A stretch of 64,000 bases of DNA. Origin: Lolliginicoccus suaedae. Its GTDB lineage: Bacteria > Actinomycetota > Actinomycetes > Mycobacteriales > Mycobacteriaceae. The stretch covers positions 124,001 to 188,000 of the forward strand of contig NZ_VSSO01000003.1 of assembly GCF_008312885.1 (NCBI RefSeq), given 5' to 3'. Both the position numbers and the translations under genes were made by a program. Below are positions 1-8,666 of this stretch, piece after piece. Under the pieces are notes generated by a model. It was not told where the DNA came from. It made no database searches and worked only from the letters and a program-made list of their open reading frames with translations. The number at the start of each line of letters is the position of its first letter. Positions within the stretch are counted from its first letter, which is position 1.

Positions 1-790
1 CCACCCCAACCGCGCCGAGGACGCAGCGCGCGACCCCATGCCGGACATCGGCATCCAGGAATGCCTCGAAGCCCAGGAAGCGTGCCACGGCCCGGTCCGC
101 GGGCCGGCGCCACAGGTCCCGCGGGGCCGCTACCTGATGGATCCGCCCATCGATGAGAACGGCGATGCGATCGGCGAGGAACGCGGCCTCGCTGTGGTCA
201 TGGGTGACGACGATCGTCGGCGTCCGGTGCTTGGTCACGATGTCGCGCACGTCGGTGGCCAGGCGGTCGCGCAGGCCGCGATCGAGCGCTGAGAGCGGCT
301 CGTCGAGCAGCAGCAGGCGAGGTCGCGGCGCGAGCGCCCGGGCCAGCGCGACACGCTGCGCCTCGCCCCCGGAGAGACCATGCACCCGGCGCGGCCCGAA
401 GCCGCTCATGCCGACCAGGTCCAGCAGCTCCGCCACCCGGCCCTCCTGCTCCGCCCGCGGCATCCGCTTGCCCGCATCGTCCTTGGCGAGCGCGAGACCG
501 TAGGCGATGTTCCCCGCCACGGACTTGTGCGGGAACAGCTGCCCGTCCTGGAACACCAGGCCGATGCGCCGCTTGTGCACCGGCACCGCGGCCAGGTCCT
601 CCCCGCCGAGGGTGATGGAGCCGGCGGCGATGGGCTCGAGCCCCGCCACGGCGCGCAGCACCGTCGTCTTGCCCGATCCCGAGGGCCCGAGCAGCGCGAG
701 GACATGAGCCTCGCCGGGCACCTCGAGCGTCACATCGTGCGCGGCGAGCGTCTCCCCGTAGCGCACCGTGATCCCTGTGAGCCGCAGCAT
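1..790 (-). CDS. thiQ: ABC transporter ATP-binding protein, thiamine/iron-type importer (3' end cut by window)
   Basis: This is the cytoplasmic ATPase that powers the importer formed with the next two genes. About 263 residues are visible and the C-terminus runs off the left edge. Walker A (GPSGSGKTT) is at residues 35-43, the signature LSGGE near 139-143 and Walker B (LLLLDEP) near 158-164, followed by a switch His in VVTHDHSEA. The ATG at 790 directly follows the permease TGA (791-793) with no gap, so the two are translationally coupled. The substrate is inferred from the binding-protein gene; the ATPase alone could equally be called a ferric-iron or polyamine type. Confidence 0.9.
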   Translation of the reverse strand, partial: MLRLTGITVRYGETLAAHDVTLEVPGEAHVLALLGPSGSGKTTVLRAVAGLEPIAAGSITLGGEDLAAVPVHKRRIGLVFQDGQLFPHKSVAGNIAYGLALAKDDAGKRMPRAEQEGRVAELLDLVGMSGFGPRRVHGLSGGEAQRVALARALAPRPRLLLLDEPLSALDRGLRDRLATDVRDIVTKHRTPTIVVTHDHSEAAFLADRIAVLIDGRIHQVAAPRDLWRRPADRAVARFLGFEAFLDADVRHGVARCVLGAVGV

Positions 791-2422
791 TCAGAACTCC
801 CCTATCTCGCCGACGCGCACGATCTCCACCACTGCGATGACCGCTGCGGTCAGCGCTAGCAGCGCGACCGCTCCCGCCATCGCTACCGAATAGCTCTCTG
901 CCCCGGGCCTGCTGATCAAGCGCCCGATGAGCACGGGCAGCGTGGGCTCGCCCGCGCGGGCGAGGAACGACGTGGCGCCGAACTCGCCGAGGCTGACGAT
1001 GAAGGCGAACCCCGCCGCCACCGCCAGCGACCGCCAGGCCAGCGGCAGATCGATGCTCGCCCACACCCGCAGCGGTGCCGCGCCGAGCACGCGTGCCCCT
1101 TCCCGCAGCCGAGGATCCACCGCGCGCAGCGCAGGCAGGAGCACCCGCACCACCAGCGGGATCGCGATCAGCGCCTGCGCGATGGGAATCACGAGCGGCG
1201 AGGACCGCAGATCGCCTGGCAACTGTCCCAGCGTGATGAGCAGGCCGAACCCCACCGTCACCGCGCTGATGCCCAGCGGCGCGAGCAATGCTGCCTCCCC
1301 GGCGATCGCCCACCGGCCCCGCGCGGCAGTGATCGCGACCGCCGCGAGAACGCCCAGGACCGTCGCGAGCACTGCGGCATCGGTAGCGGTGCGCAATGAC
1401 ATCAGCATGGCGGCCCAGGCCTCGTGCTGCCCGCCGCCCAGCAGCAAGCGGTATCCCTCGAGGGTGAAGCTGCCACCGCGCCGCACGGAGGTCCATGCGA
1501 GCAGCAGGGGTGGCGCGACCAGCAGGGCCGCGACCACGCCGAGAACCAGGCCGACTGGCACCCACTGCCTGCCTCGCGGCCGCGATTGCTGCCCCGCCGC
1601 TAGCGCGGATGGCCCGTCTCCGAGCCGCCGTCGCCGCGCGAGGGTGGCGATGAGAATGGCCGCGCCGATGGTCAGCATCTGCAGGATCGACAGCGCGGCG
1701 GCAGCGCGCAGGTCGAACGCCTGCACGGTCTGCAAGTAGATCTCGGTCTCGAGGGTGCGGTACCGGCTGCCGCCGAGCACGAGCACCACGCCGAAGCTGG
1801 TGGCGCAGAAGAGGAAGACGATCGCCGAGGCGGACAGGATGGCGGGCCGCAGCGCTGGCAGGGTCACGGTCCGCCAGGCCTGCCATGGGGTGGCGCCCAG
1901 GGTCCGCGCTGCTTGCTCGGCCCGCCGGTCGAGGGTGGACCATACCGAGCCGACCGTGCGCGCGATCACGGCGATGTTGAAGAACACGTGGGCGATCAGG
2001 ATCGCCCAGACGGTGCCGTCGAGCCCGAGGAAGCCGAGGGGGCCCTGCGGCGCGAGGATCACCCGGAACAGGATGCCCACCACCACCGTGGGCAGCACGA
2101 ACGGAACCGTCACCGCGATCCGCAGCAGGAATCGGCCCGGCAGGTCCACGCGCGCGAGCAGCCATGCCACGGGCAACCCCGCGAGAAGGGTCAGCACCGT
2201 CGAGGCAAGCGCCTGCCCGATGGTGAACCCAGCGATGCCCCACACCTCGGGCTCCGCGAGGATCCGCAGCACCCCGAGCGGGTCGAGGCTCCCGCCGGCG
2301 CCGGTGAGCCCGCGCTCCAGGATCGCGAGCACGGGCCAGGCGAAGAACACCAGCAGGAAGATCGCGGGCAGCACGCCCAGCCACACACCCGCCGGTATCC
2401 GGCGGGCGCGGCGAGAGACCAT
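791..2422 (-). CDS. thiP: ABC transporter permease with two fused inner-membrane domains (ThiP-like)
   Basis: This 543-residue integral membrane protein forms the whole translocation channel: two homologous permease halves in one chain, as in ThiP and FbpB proteins. About twelve hydrophobic segments are visible, and each half carries the region that docks the ATPase (first half around RAEQAARTLGATPWQAW, second around REGARVLGAAPLRVW). The ATG at 2422 gives a protein starting MVSRRARR and lies 11 bases after the stop of the binding-protein gene; an upstream in-frame start would overlap that gene. The order binding protein, permease, ATPase is the standard operon arrangement. Confidence 0.9.
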   Translation of the reverse strand: MVSRRARRIPAGVWLGVLPAIFLLVFFAWPVLAILERGLTGAGGSLDPLGVLRILAEPEVWGIAGFTIGQALASTVLTLLAGLPVAWLLARVDLPGRFLLRIAVTVPFVLPTVVVGILFRVILAPQGPLGFLGLDGTVWAILIAHVFFNIAVIARTVGSVWSTLDRRAEQAARTLGATPWQAWRTVTLPALRPAILSASAIVFLFCATSFGVVLVLGGSRYRTLETEIYLQTVQAFDLRAAAALSILQMLTIGAAILIATLARRRRLGDGPSALAAGQQSRPRGRQWVPVGLVLGVVAALLVAPPLLLAWTSVRRGGSFTLEGYRLLLGGGQHEAWAAMLMSLRTATDAAVLATVLGVLAAVAITAARGRWAIAGEAALLAPLGISAVTVGFGLLITLGQLPGDLRSSPLVIPIAQALIAIPLVVRVLLPALRAVDPRLREGARVLGAAPLRVWASIDLPLAWRSLAVAAGFAFIVSLGEFGATSFLARAGEPTLPVLIGRLISRPGAESYSVAMAGAVALLALTAAVIAVVEIVRVGEIGEF

Positions 2423-2433
2423 CGTCGGTGTCG

Positions 2434-3486
2434 CTACCCGAGCATGAGGTCGCGCCACTGGGCAATCCACTCGTCACGGTTCTCGCCGATGCGGCCAGGA
2501 TCCATCGACATCGGCTCGTCCGGCCGCGGAGCGTGCCGGTCGAAGGCCTCGGGCAGCGGGGTGTCCTCCACCACGGGAAGCACATACATGCTCTCGGGCA
2601 GCGCTTCCTGCACCTGCGGGCTCAGTAGGAACTCGATCAGCTCGCCGGCGGCGTCCTCGTTGGCCGTACCCGCGACGATCCCGGCGTACTCGATCTGCCG
2701 GAAGCAGGTGTCCGGAAGTGCCCGCGTGGGCGGGGCGGCGCCGTCGGGCCCGGCCTCCGCGGGGGGCGAGGTGGCGTAGGAGACGACGATCGGGCGGGGG
2801 CCCTCACCCGCGGAGCCGGAGAACTCGACGGTGTAGGCCTGCGTCCAGCCGTCGACGACGAGCACGCCGTTGTCGCGCAGCCGCGTCCAGTAGTCCTGCC
2901 AGCCATCCTCGCCCTGCTCCTCGATCGTCGCGAGCAGGAAGGCAAGCCCTGGCGAGGATGTGGCGGGGTTCTGCACGACGGTGAGGTCGCGGTAGCGGGG
3001 ATCGGTGAGATCACTGAGGCTGGCGGGCTCGGGGATGCCCTGCTCGGCGAAGTAGCGGGTGTCGATGTTCAGGCACACATCGCCGTAGTCGATGGGGGTG
3101 AGCACCGGCTCGCCCGGGTAGGCGAAGCGCTCGGGCACGGGCGTGCGCGCCTCATAGGGCTCGAGCACGTCCTCGGCCACTGCCCGCGAGGCGAACGTGT
3201 TGTCGATGCCGAACACGACATCGCCGATCGGCCGATCACGGGATAGGGCCAGGCCCGTGACCAGCTGGCCAGCGTCGCCCTGCGGACGATGATCGATGGT
3301 CAGCCCGGTCTCCGCCTCGAAGGCGTCGAGCACGTCCTCGGGCAGGTAGAACGAATCGTGCGTCAGCAGCACCACGGTCCCCTCCGGATCCCCGTCGCCG
3401 GAACCGATCGTGGAACAGCCCGCTAGGACCGGAAGGAGCGCCGCGAGCGCGCAGCCCGCGATGGCAGCTCGATGTGGCGCGACCAT
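2434..3486 (-). CDS. thiB: Thiamine-type ABC transporter substrate-binding lipoprotein (ThiB-like)
   Basis: This is the extracytoplasmic solute receptor of the importer, 350 residues. It has a lipoprotein signal peptide with lipobox LAGC, the lipidated Cys being residue 24. The mature part resembles the ThiB/TbpA family: THDSF near the mature N-terminus, then GDAGQLV and VVFGIDNTFASRA. Thiamine is therefore the likely ligand, though related proteins bind ferric iron or phosphonates. The ATG at 3486 is chosen because AGAGGAAG sits just upstream and it begins a proper signal peptide. It is the first gene of the operon and is divergent from the pterin dehydratase gene. I see no TPP riboswitch in the 5' region. 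Confidence 0.88.
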   Translation of the reverse strand: MVAPHRAAIAGCALAALLPVLAGCSTIGSGDGDPEGTVVLLTHDSFYLPEDVLDAFEAETGLTIDHRPQGDAGQLVTGLALSRDRPIGDVVFGIDNTFASRAVAEDVLEPYEARTPVPERFAYPGEPVLTPIDYGDVCLNIDTRYFAEQGIPEPASLSDLTDPRYRDLTVVQNPATSSPGLAFLLATIEEQGEDGWQDYWTRLRDNGVLVVDGWTQAYTVEFSGSAGEGPRPIVVSYATSPPAEAGPDGAAPPTRALPDTCFRQIEYAGIVAGTANEDAAGELIEFLLSPQVQEALPESMYVLPVVEDTPLPEAFDRHAPRPDEPMSMDPGRIGENRDEWIAQWRDLMLG

Positions 3487-3629
3487 GATGTCTTCCTCTC
3501 GCAGGGGTACGGCAAGGATCCACCATACGGGCACAGTGGGCGCGCTGGGCATCATGGCGCGTTCCCCTGGCGCGGGCCGCCCAACGACGACCACTACCCA
3601 CTGCTTGTGATGACTGCCACACTAGGAGG

Positions 3630-3929
3630 ATGAGCGAGATTCTCGACGACCCCACGATCGACCAGTTCCTCGGCACCACCGACGCTTGGCAGCGCGCGGG
3701 CGACGCGCTCCAGCGCACAGCCACCATGGCCTCGTTCCCCGACGCCATCCGGCTCGTCGACCGGATCGCGGTCATCGCCGAGCAGCTCAACCACCATCCC
3801 GACATCGACATCCGTTGGCGCACCGTCCATTTCTCCTGCGCGACGCATTCGGCAGGCGGGATCACCCAGCTCGATCTCGATCTCGCGCGCAGGATCGAGG
3901 CGGAGATCGCCAGCATCGGCGCCCCGTAG
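3630..3929 (+). CDS. 4a-hydroxytetrahydrobiopterin (pterin-4a-carbinolamine) dehydratase
   Basis: This 99-residue cytoplasmic enzyme is of the PCD/DCoH family, which dehydrates 4a-hydroxytetrahydropterin (EC 4.2.1.96). The family motif EQLNHHPDIDIRW is at residues 51-63, with His55, His56 and Pro57, and His73 completes the pterin site. The length is typical of bacterial members. The ATG at 3630 follows AGGAGG with suitable spacing. It is monocistronic and divergent from the thiamine importer. No pterin-dependent aromatic hydroxylase is seen nearby, so the physiological substrate is open; many actinobacterial members are thought to act in molybdopterin or general pterin metabolism. Confidence 0.9.
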   Translation: MSEILDDPTIDQFLGTTDAWQRAGDALQRTATMASFPDAIRLVDRIAVIAEQLNHHPDIDIRWRTVHFSCATHSAGGITQLDLDLARRIEAEIASIGAP

Positions 3930-4226
3930 CATCACGCCACGCCGGGCCTGCCTGCTCCCCAGGTTGCGAAGTGGAATGGATTCGGCTGAACTACAGCCAA
4001 GAGTTGGTAACGCTCCCGCAAACCCGGAACAGTGCCGCCTCCAGCCATGAATCATGATCCCCAAGCCTCGTGGTGCCCCTGACCGGAAGGCACCACCAGG
4101 CTCAGCATCAGCGCGGGCCGCGCTCGATCGTCGGCAAGCCTCGATGCTGCCCGCCATCGCACACCACATCCGGCAGCTCGGGCGCTGCTGGGACGACCAC
4201 CGGCCCCGGCCTCAATGGAGACAAGG

Positions 4227-5015
4227 ATGGAACCTCGAGTGCTCCACACCCGAAAGCCGCGAACAACGCTTGCGGCACTGGCGATCACCGTCACCGCAGC
4301 ACTGTCGCTCCCCGGCGTCAGTACCGCCCAACCCGTGCTTCCGATCGCTCCCCCCGGGATCGACCTGTCCACGATCGATCCTGCCGCCCTGGAGATCCTG
4401 CCCGCGATCATCGGCTCCGCGGCAACCGGCGCCGGCAACGGCACCGAGGCGCAGGACGAGCTGCTCGCGACCCTCACCCGCCTGCTCGGCCAGCCGGACG
4501 TGCCCCCGCAGGTGCAGGACGGCGCACGGCGCATCGTGTCGTTCATCAGCGCGCCCGAGCCCCCGCAGGGAGGGCCGCCGATCCCGACCGACGGACCACC
4601 GATCCAGCAGTTCCTCTACCCCACGATCGGTTTCGACTGCATCGGCCCGGGCCAGAGCTCCATCGCCACGGCCCTCGCGGTATCCGGCCCCGCCGGCATC
4701 CCCGCCCCCGGCCCGCGTGCGCGCCAGGCAGCGTTCGTCTTCACCGCGCTCGGCACCGGAGGGGCGACCAGCGAGGTTCCCGCGGACCCGCTCACCGTGT
4801 CGTGGTTCAACATCGACTCCGGCCGGTCCGGCGCCACCAAGCTCGACAACAGCGCCGGGATCAACGCGGATGGCCCGGCGACCTACACGGCGATCTCCAG
4901 GACCGGCAGTGGTCGCATCCTCGCCACCATCCACGGCCAAGCCACGCTGCAAGGCCCCAACGGGCCCATCACCTGCGGCTTCGCGCCAACGGTCGGCATC
5001 TTCGTGGTGGAATGA
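4227..5015 (+). CDS. Secreted protein of unknown function
   Basis: This 262-residue predicted exported protein has an N-terminal signal peptide (positively charged start, hydrophobic stretch around residues 14-28, probable cleavage after VSTA). The mature part has a Pro/Ala-rich linker and a C-terminal domain, roughly residues 125-262, with two cysteines in FDCIGPGQ and ITCGFAP that could form a disulfide. From memory, proteins of this look occur widely in mycolic-acid actinobacteria as conserved secreted proteins (Rv3491-like is possible), but I cannot confirm the family. The ATG at 4227 is preferred over the in-frame ATG at 4215 because GGAG lies six bases ahead of it. It stands alone and ends before a hairpin terminator. 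Confidence 0.75.
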   Translation: MEPRVLHTRKPRTTLAALAITVTAALSLPGVSTAQPVLPIAPPGIDLSTIDPAALEILPAIIGSAATGAGNGTEAQDELLATLTRLLGQPDVPPQVQDGARRIVSFISAPEPPQGGPPIPTDGPPIQQFLYPTIGFDCIGPGQSSIATALAVSGPAGIPAPGPRARQAAFVFTALGTGGATSEVPADPLTVSWFNIDSGRSGATKLDNSAGINADGPATYTAISRTGSGRILATIHGQATLQGPNGPITCGFAPTVGIFVVE

Positions 5016-5059
5016 CCCGCTACTAGCCACACTGCCCGGGCATTTCCCAGGCAACCCAC

Positions 5060-5096
5060 GAGACCCCCGTCGGTGATTGCTCCCGGCGGGGTTCTC
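5060..5096 (+). terminator. Hairpin terminator behind the secreted protein gene
   Basis: Arms 5060-5073 (GAGACCCCCGTCGG) and 5083-5096 (CCGGCGGGGTTCTC) pair over 14 positions with one mismatch and one G-U pair around a 9-base loop. There is no T-run, which is common for actinobacterial terminators. It also faces the end of the small minus-strand ORF at 5164. Confidence 0.6.
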
Positions 5097-5163
5097 GCTG
5101 CTCGGCGCCCCTAGCGCGATGCACGAAAGGGTTCGGGGCAAGCTTCCTCAGCGGACGCCCCGA

Positions 5164-5319
5164 TCAAGGACGCTCGGCGAGCTCCTCCTGATAGCCACGG
5201 ATGCGCTCGGCGATCTCGTTGGCATCAGCCTCGCGGCCTTCCTTCCGGGCCTCGGTCTCGCGGACTCGCAGTTCCCGGATCGCGGTTCGGATGTCATTGA
5301 TGCTCAGTACGTGATCCAT
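5164..5319 (-). CDS. Small charged hypothetical protein (51 aa)
   Basis: This short open frame runs from ATG at 5319 to TGA at 5164. The product is highly charged: after MDHVLSINDIRTAIRELRVR it continues with Glu, Arg, Lys and Ala in a helix-forming, coiled-coil-like pattern and ends ELAERP. Its composition, with GC in third positions and heptad-like Leu/Ile spacing, resembles real protein more than antisense shadow. No overlapping gene exists on the other strand. The ribosome-binding site is weak (GGTGAC). It lies between two unrelated genes. I recognise no family; it could be a small regulatory or nucleic-acid-associated protein, or chance. Confidence 0.5.
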   Translation of the reverse strand: MDHVLSINDIRTAIRELRVRETEARKEGREADANEIAERIRGYQEELAERP

Positions 5320-5530
5320 GTCACCATGATGCGCTTTTCGGGCGTAGCCCGCCAGGCCTTGGAGAACTTCGCCGTATCACACTCGCGGGCCCGAAGCGAA
5401 ACACGGCGGCATCCTGCTGGACAACAGTTGATCACTTCCCGCCAGCATCGTGAACAAGTCGTTTACCGTGTGCTTAGCCGCCGCGCGATGCGGCACCCGC
5501 CCCACCGCCGCCAACAGAAAGCCGCCCCGA

Positions 5531-7063
5531 ATGGACACACAACGCGAGGTATGGAGCGCGCGATCAGTCTTCATCCTGGCCGCGATCGGCTCCGCGGTCG
5601 GACTCGGCAATATCTGGCGCTTCCCGTTCGTCGCCTACGAGAACGGCGCCGGGGCCTTCGTGATCCCGTACCTGATCGCGCTGCTCACCGCCGGCATCCC
5701 GCTGCTCTTCCTGGACTACGCCATCGGCCACAAGTTCCGCGGCTCGCCGCCGCTCGCCTTCCGCCGCCTCAGCAAGTGGACCGAGACCCTCGGCTGGTGG
5801 CAGGTCGGCATCTGCTTCGTCATTGCCGTCTACTACGCCGTCATCGTGGCCTGGGCCGTGCGGTACACCTTCTTCTCCATCGGCCGGGCCTGGGGCGACG
5901 ACCCCGAGGGATTCCTGTTCAGCACGTTCCTCCAGCAGGAGGACGGCGCGCGCCTCGGCTTCGACCTCGTTCCCGGCGTCGCGATCCCTCTCGCGCTCGT
6001 CTGGCTCGCCACTCTGGCCGTCCTCGCCCTCGGCGTGCAACGCGGCATCGGCAACTCCGCCCGGATCTTCGTGCCCCTGCTCGTCGTGCTGTTCCTCGCG
6101 CTGGTCATCCGCTCGCTCTTCCTCGACGGCGCGGCCGACGGGCTCAACGCGTTCTTCGATCCCGAATGGAGCCTGCTGGCCGACCCCACCGTGTGGATCG
6201 CCGCCTACGGGCAGATCTTCTTCTCGCTCTCCATCGCTTTCGGCATCATGATCACCTACGCCTCCTACCTGCGCATCCGCACCAACCTCACCGGTTCCGG
6301 CATGGTCGTGGCGTTCTCCAACAGCAGCTTCGAGATCCTCGCCGGCATCGGCGTCTTCGCGGCCCTCGGCTACATGGCCAGCGTCGCGGAAGTCCCCGTC
6401 GACGAGGTAGTAGGAGGCGGCATCGGCCTCGCCTTCATCGCCTTCCCCCAGATCATCTCCGTGATGCCCGGCGGATCGGTGTTCGGAGCGCTGTTCTTCC
6501 TGTGCCTCGTCTTCGCCGGATTCACCTCGCTCATCTCGATCGTGCAGGTCGTCATCTCCGCCGTGCAGGACAAGCTCGGCATCACCCGCATCCCGGCGGT
6601 GCTCGGCGTCGGCGGCGCCATGGCCGCCTGCTCCATCGCCCTGTTCCCCACCACCACCGGTGTCAGCGTGCTCGACGTCGTCGACAAGTTCGTCAACAAC
6701 CTCGGCATCGTCGGCGTCGCTCTCGTCACCGTCATCTCCGTCGCCTGGCTGCTGCGCCGCACCGGCGACCTCGGCGCCCACCTCAACGCGGTCTCGTCGT
6801 TCAGGGCCGGAATCCTGTGGCAGTTCTGCATCGTCGTCGCCACGCCGCTCGTGCTCGGCGCCATGCTCATCAGCGAGATCCGGACACTCGCCGACGAGGG
6901 CTACGGCGGATACCCCGCCGACTTCGTCCTCACCCTCGGCTGGTCCACCCAGGCCATCCTCATCGGCCTCGCGATCATCCTCGCGCTGCTGCCCTGGCGG
7001 CGCGGCACCGACCTCGGGCACCCAGAATCCACCCAGTTCCTCGCGACAGGAGCCCGCCGATGA
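5531..7063 (+). CDS. metP: Sodium-dependent neurotransmitter-symporter family transporter, MetP-like
   Basis: This 510-residue, roughly 12-helix transporter belongs to the NSS/SNF family (LeuT fold), which couples sodium entry to amino-acid uptake. The family signature GNIWRFPF is at residues 26-33 in the first helix, followed by AYENGAGAF, and the sodium and substrate sites lie in these unwound helices. The ATG at 5531 gives MDTQREVWSARS, the usual NSS N-terminus. The stop overlaps the start of a 35-residue membrane peptide by four bases. That pairing matches the MetPS methionine/alanine importer described in Corynebacterium glutamicum, and is the main reason for naming a substrate. Confidence 0.9.
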   Translation: MDTQREVWSARSVFILAAIGSAVGLGNIWRFPFVAYENGAGAFVIPYLIALLTAGIPLLFLDYAIGHKFRGSPPLAFRRLSKWTETLGWWQVGICFVIAVYYAVIVAWAVRYTFFSIGRAWGDDPEGFLFSTFLQQEDGARLGFDLVPGVAIPLALVWLATLAVLALGVQRGIGNSARIFVPLLVVLFLALVIRSLFLDGAADGLNAFFDPEWSLLADPTVWIAAYGQIFFSLSIAFGIMITYASYLRIRTNLTGSGMVVAFSNSSFEILAGIGVFAALGYMASVAEVPVDEVVGGGIGLAFIAFPQIISVMPGGSVFGALFFLCLVFAGFTSLISIVQVVISAVQDKLGITRIPAVLGVGGAMAACSIALFPTTTGVSVLDVVDKFVNNLGIVGVALVTVISVAWLLRRTGDLGAHLNAVSSFRAGILWQFCIVVATPLVLGAMLISEIRTLADEGYGGYPADFVLTLGWSTQAILIGLAIILALLPWRRGTDLGHPESTQFLATGARR

Positions 7064-7167
7064 CCACCACCGCCATCGTCATGATGATCGTCTCCCTCAC
7101 CATCGTGTGGGGCGGACTCATCGCCAGCCTCATCCACCTGCGCAACAACCCCGACGAGGAGGACTAG
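7060..7167 (+). CDS. metS: Methionine/alanine importer small subunit, MetS-like
   Basis: This 35-residue peptide has one hydrophobic helix (about residues 4-26) and an acidic tail ending NNPDEED. Its ATG at 7060 overlaps the transporter stop (ATGA), so the two are translationally coupled. Small single-span peptides of this type follow NSS transporter genes in actinobacteria. In C. glutamicum MetS is reported to be needed for MetP function, and the same role is inferred here. Confidence 0.85.
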   Translation: MTTTAIVMMIVSLTIVWGGLIASLIHLRNNPDEED

Positions 7168-7207
7168 GGGCTGGAGGCTCCGGTTCTGGTGGGCCGGGTT
7201 CTGGCGG

Positions 7208-7252
7208 CCAGTGGAAACTTTTCCTGGCTGGAGCGGGAAAAGTTTCCACTGG
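7208..7252. repeat. Intergenic palindrome, family A, copy 1
   Basis: Two perfect 17-base arms, CCAGTGGAAACTTTTCC (7208-7224) and its complement (7236-7252), flank an 11-base spacer. The palindrome lies 40 bases behind metS. A second copy with the same core arm (AGTGGAAACTTYTCC) lies behind the carboxylic acid reductase gene at 55072-55112. It would also form a stable RNA hairpin and could serve as a terminator, but conservation of the arm sequence at two unrelated loci suggests a dispersed element or protein site. Confidence 0.85.
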
Positions 7253-7362
7253 CGAGCGGCGTCACAGCGATCGGCCAGCAATGCGCCGCCATCCGGCACG
7301 CCCGCCAGGCCGTATGCCCCAGCCGCCACCCTTCTCGTGCTGCTGCCACGGATCGCGCCCAG

Positions 7363-7444
7363 CTGCCACGGTTATTTCCGTGGCAGATCCCCGCAAGGGT
7401 GGCAGCGGTCAGCCAAGGGTGGCAGATCCGCGCAAGGGTGGCAG
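7363..7444. repeat. Palindrome plus three 12-bp direct repeats
   Basis: This is the rest of the gene-free stretch 7168-7523. CTGCCACGG (7363-7371) pairs with CCGTGGCAG (7378-7386) across TTATTT. Then CAAGGGTGGCAG occurs three times, at 7394-7405, 7414-7425 and 7433-7444, with periods of 20 and 19 bases. Inverted GCCACCCTT occurs just upstream. A similar arrangement follows the family A palindrome at 55223-55286. No coding frame in the stretch looks real. Confidence 0.75.
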
Positions 7445-7523
7445 CTGGGAAAGGCGCCCATGCGGCAGCCACCGGCCGGCTTGTGGCTCCCGCGGCGAAG
7501 CGGCCCGCGCACCAAACCCTGGA

Positions 7524-8666
7524 CTACGGGCGCCACGTATCGAGGATGCCAGCGAGCTGCTCGAGAGCATCCGCGGTGACGTCGAGGTGCGGGCTCACGC
7601 GCAGTACGCCAGCCGTGGCTTCCAGCGGGCCTCGCTCGGGCCCCGCGTAAGTCGTCACGATGGCCGGGGACATGCCCAGTAGGTGCTTCCGCAACGCTGC
7701 CACGTCCTCGTCACGAAAACCTGAGGGAGGGCGCAGCGTGGTCAGCGCGGACGGCTCAGCTTCAGGCTCGACCACCCGCCACCCGCCCCGGCCGGCAAGG
7801 AATCCGCGGGCGAGCTGTCCGATCGCGTGCAAACGCTCCCGCACCTTCTGTGGCCCGAGCGGCATGTGCTCCTCGAGCGCCACCGCGAGACCCACCCGGC
7901 CCGCAATGTACGCCTCCTGCGATTCCACCAGCACCGCGCCGCCCCCAGGGAGGCCGTCGCCGAGGAAGCCGTCGCGCAGCATGGCGAAGCCAACCCCACG
8001 AGGTCCGCATAACCACTTGCGGCTCGTCCCATAGATGGCGTCAGCGTCGACGCAGCAATCGAGATGCCCGAATCCTTGCGCGGCGTCCACGAGCACTGGT
8101 ATGCCGCGTTCCCGCCCCATTCTCGCGAGCTCCCGCACGGGTTGCACGATGCCCCGGTGCGAGCCGAGATAGCACAGGTGCAGCAGCGCCGGAGGGTACT
8201 GATCGAGCTGCTCGGCCGCACTCACCAGGTCGAGCTGGCCTGTTTCGGTGAACGGATGCACGGTGATCGGTTCGAGCCCGAAGGCGCGGAGCTCGCGCAG
8301 GTTGGGGCCGAACTCGCACGGCAGCACCGCCACCTTCGATCCCGCAGGCAGCCGCATCGCGAGCAGCATGGCACGAAGGGCTGCGGTCGCGCTCTCCGTG
8401 AAAGCGACGCCATCAGGCTGCCCGCCGCACAGCTCGGCGATGGCACGGCGACCACCATCGATTCGCTCGCTCACCTGCTCGTGCGCCACATAGCCGCCCA
8501 CGCGTGCCTCGAGATCGAGATGGTCGCGGATCGCTGCGCGCACCGCGCGGCTCATGCGGCCCGCTGCGGCACTATCGAGATGGCAGGCACCCGTCGCGCC
8601 TGGGCTCTCGCGCGCGGCGGCGTAGGCAGCAGCAAGCTCGGGATGCGGCAGTTGCACAGCGCTCAT
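7524..8666 (-). CDS. egtE: Class V aminotransferase-fold PLP enzyme, EgtE-like
   Basis: This 380-residue fold-type I PLP enzyme belongs to the cysteine desulfurase / class V group. The N-terminal HLDSAAAGR and VGGYVAHE stretches and the CEFGPNLRELRAFG segment resemble mycobacterial EgtE, the lyase that releases ergothioneine in its last biosynthetic step. The PLP lysine is probably Lys217 in YGTSRKWLCGPRG, with the cofactor Asp/Gln in VLVDAAQGFGH. The ATG at 8666 overlaps the stop of the upstream glycosyltransferase gene by four bases. The other egt genes are not in this window. The general enzyme class is firm; the EgtE assignment is probable. The stop is immediately followed by the repeat region at 7168-7523. 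Confidence 0.8.
   Translation of the reverse strand: MSAVQLPHPELAAAYAAARESPGATGACHLDSAAAGRMSRAVRAAIRDHLDLEARVGGYVAHEQVSERIDGGRRAIAELCGGQPDGVAFTESATAALRAMLLAMRLPAGSKVAVLPCEFGPNLRELRAFGLEPITVHPFTETGQLDLVSAAEQLDQYPPALLHLCYLGSHRGIVQPVRELARMGRERGIPVLVDAAQGFGHLDCCVDADAIYGTSRKWLCGPRGVGFAMLRDGFLGDGLPGGGAVLVESQEAYIAGRVGLAVALEEHMPLGPQKVRERLHAIGQLARGFLAGRGGWRVVEPEAEPSALTTLRPPSGFRDEDVAALRKHLLGMSPAIVTTYAGPERGPLEATAGVLRVSPHLDVTADALEQLAGILDTWRP

Noticed and set aside
198-2585. A 795-codon minus-strand frame across the thiamine transporter
   Set aside because: It is a different frame of the permease gene on the same strand; the permease frame has the hydrophobic pattern and this one is Arg/Gly-rich noise.
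3487-3629. Possible TPP riboswitch upstream of thiB
   Set aside because: The conserved CUGAGA and the second-helix core are not present on the minus strand of this gap.
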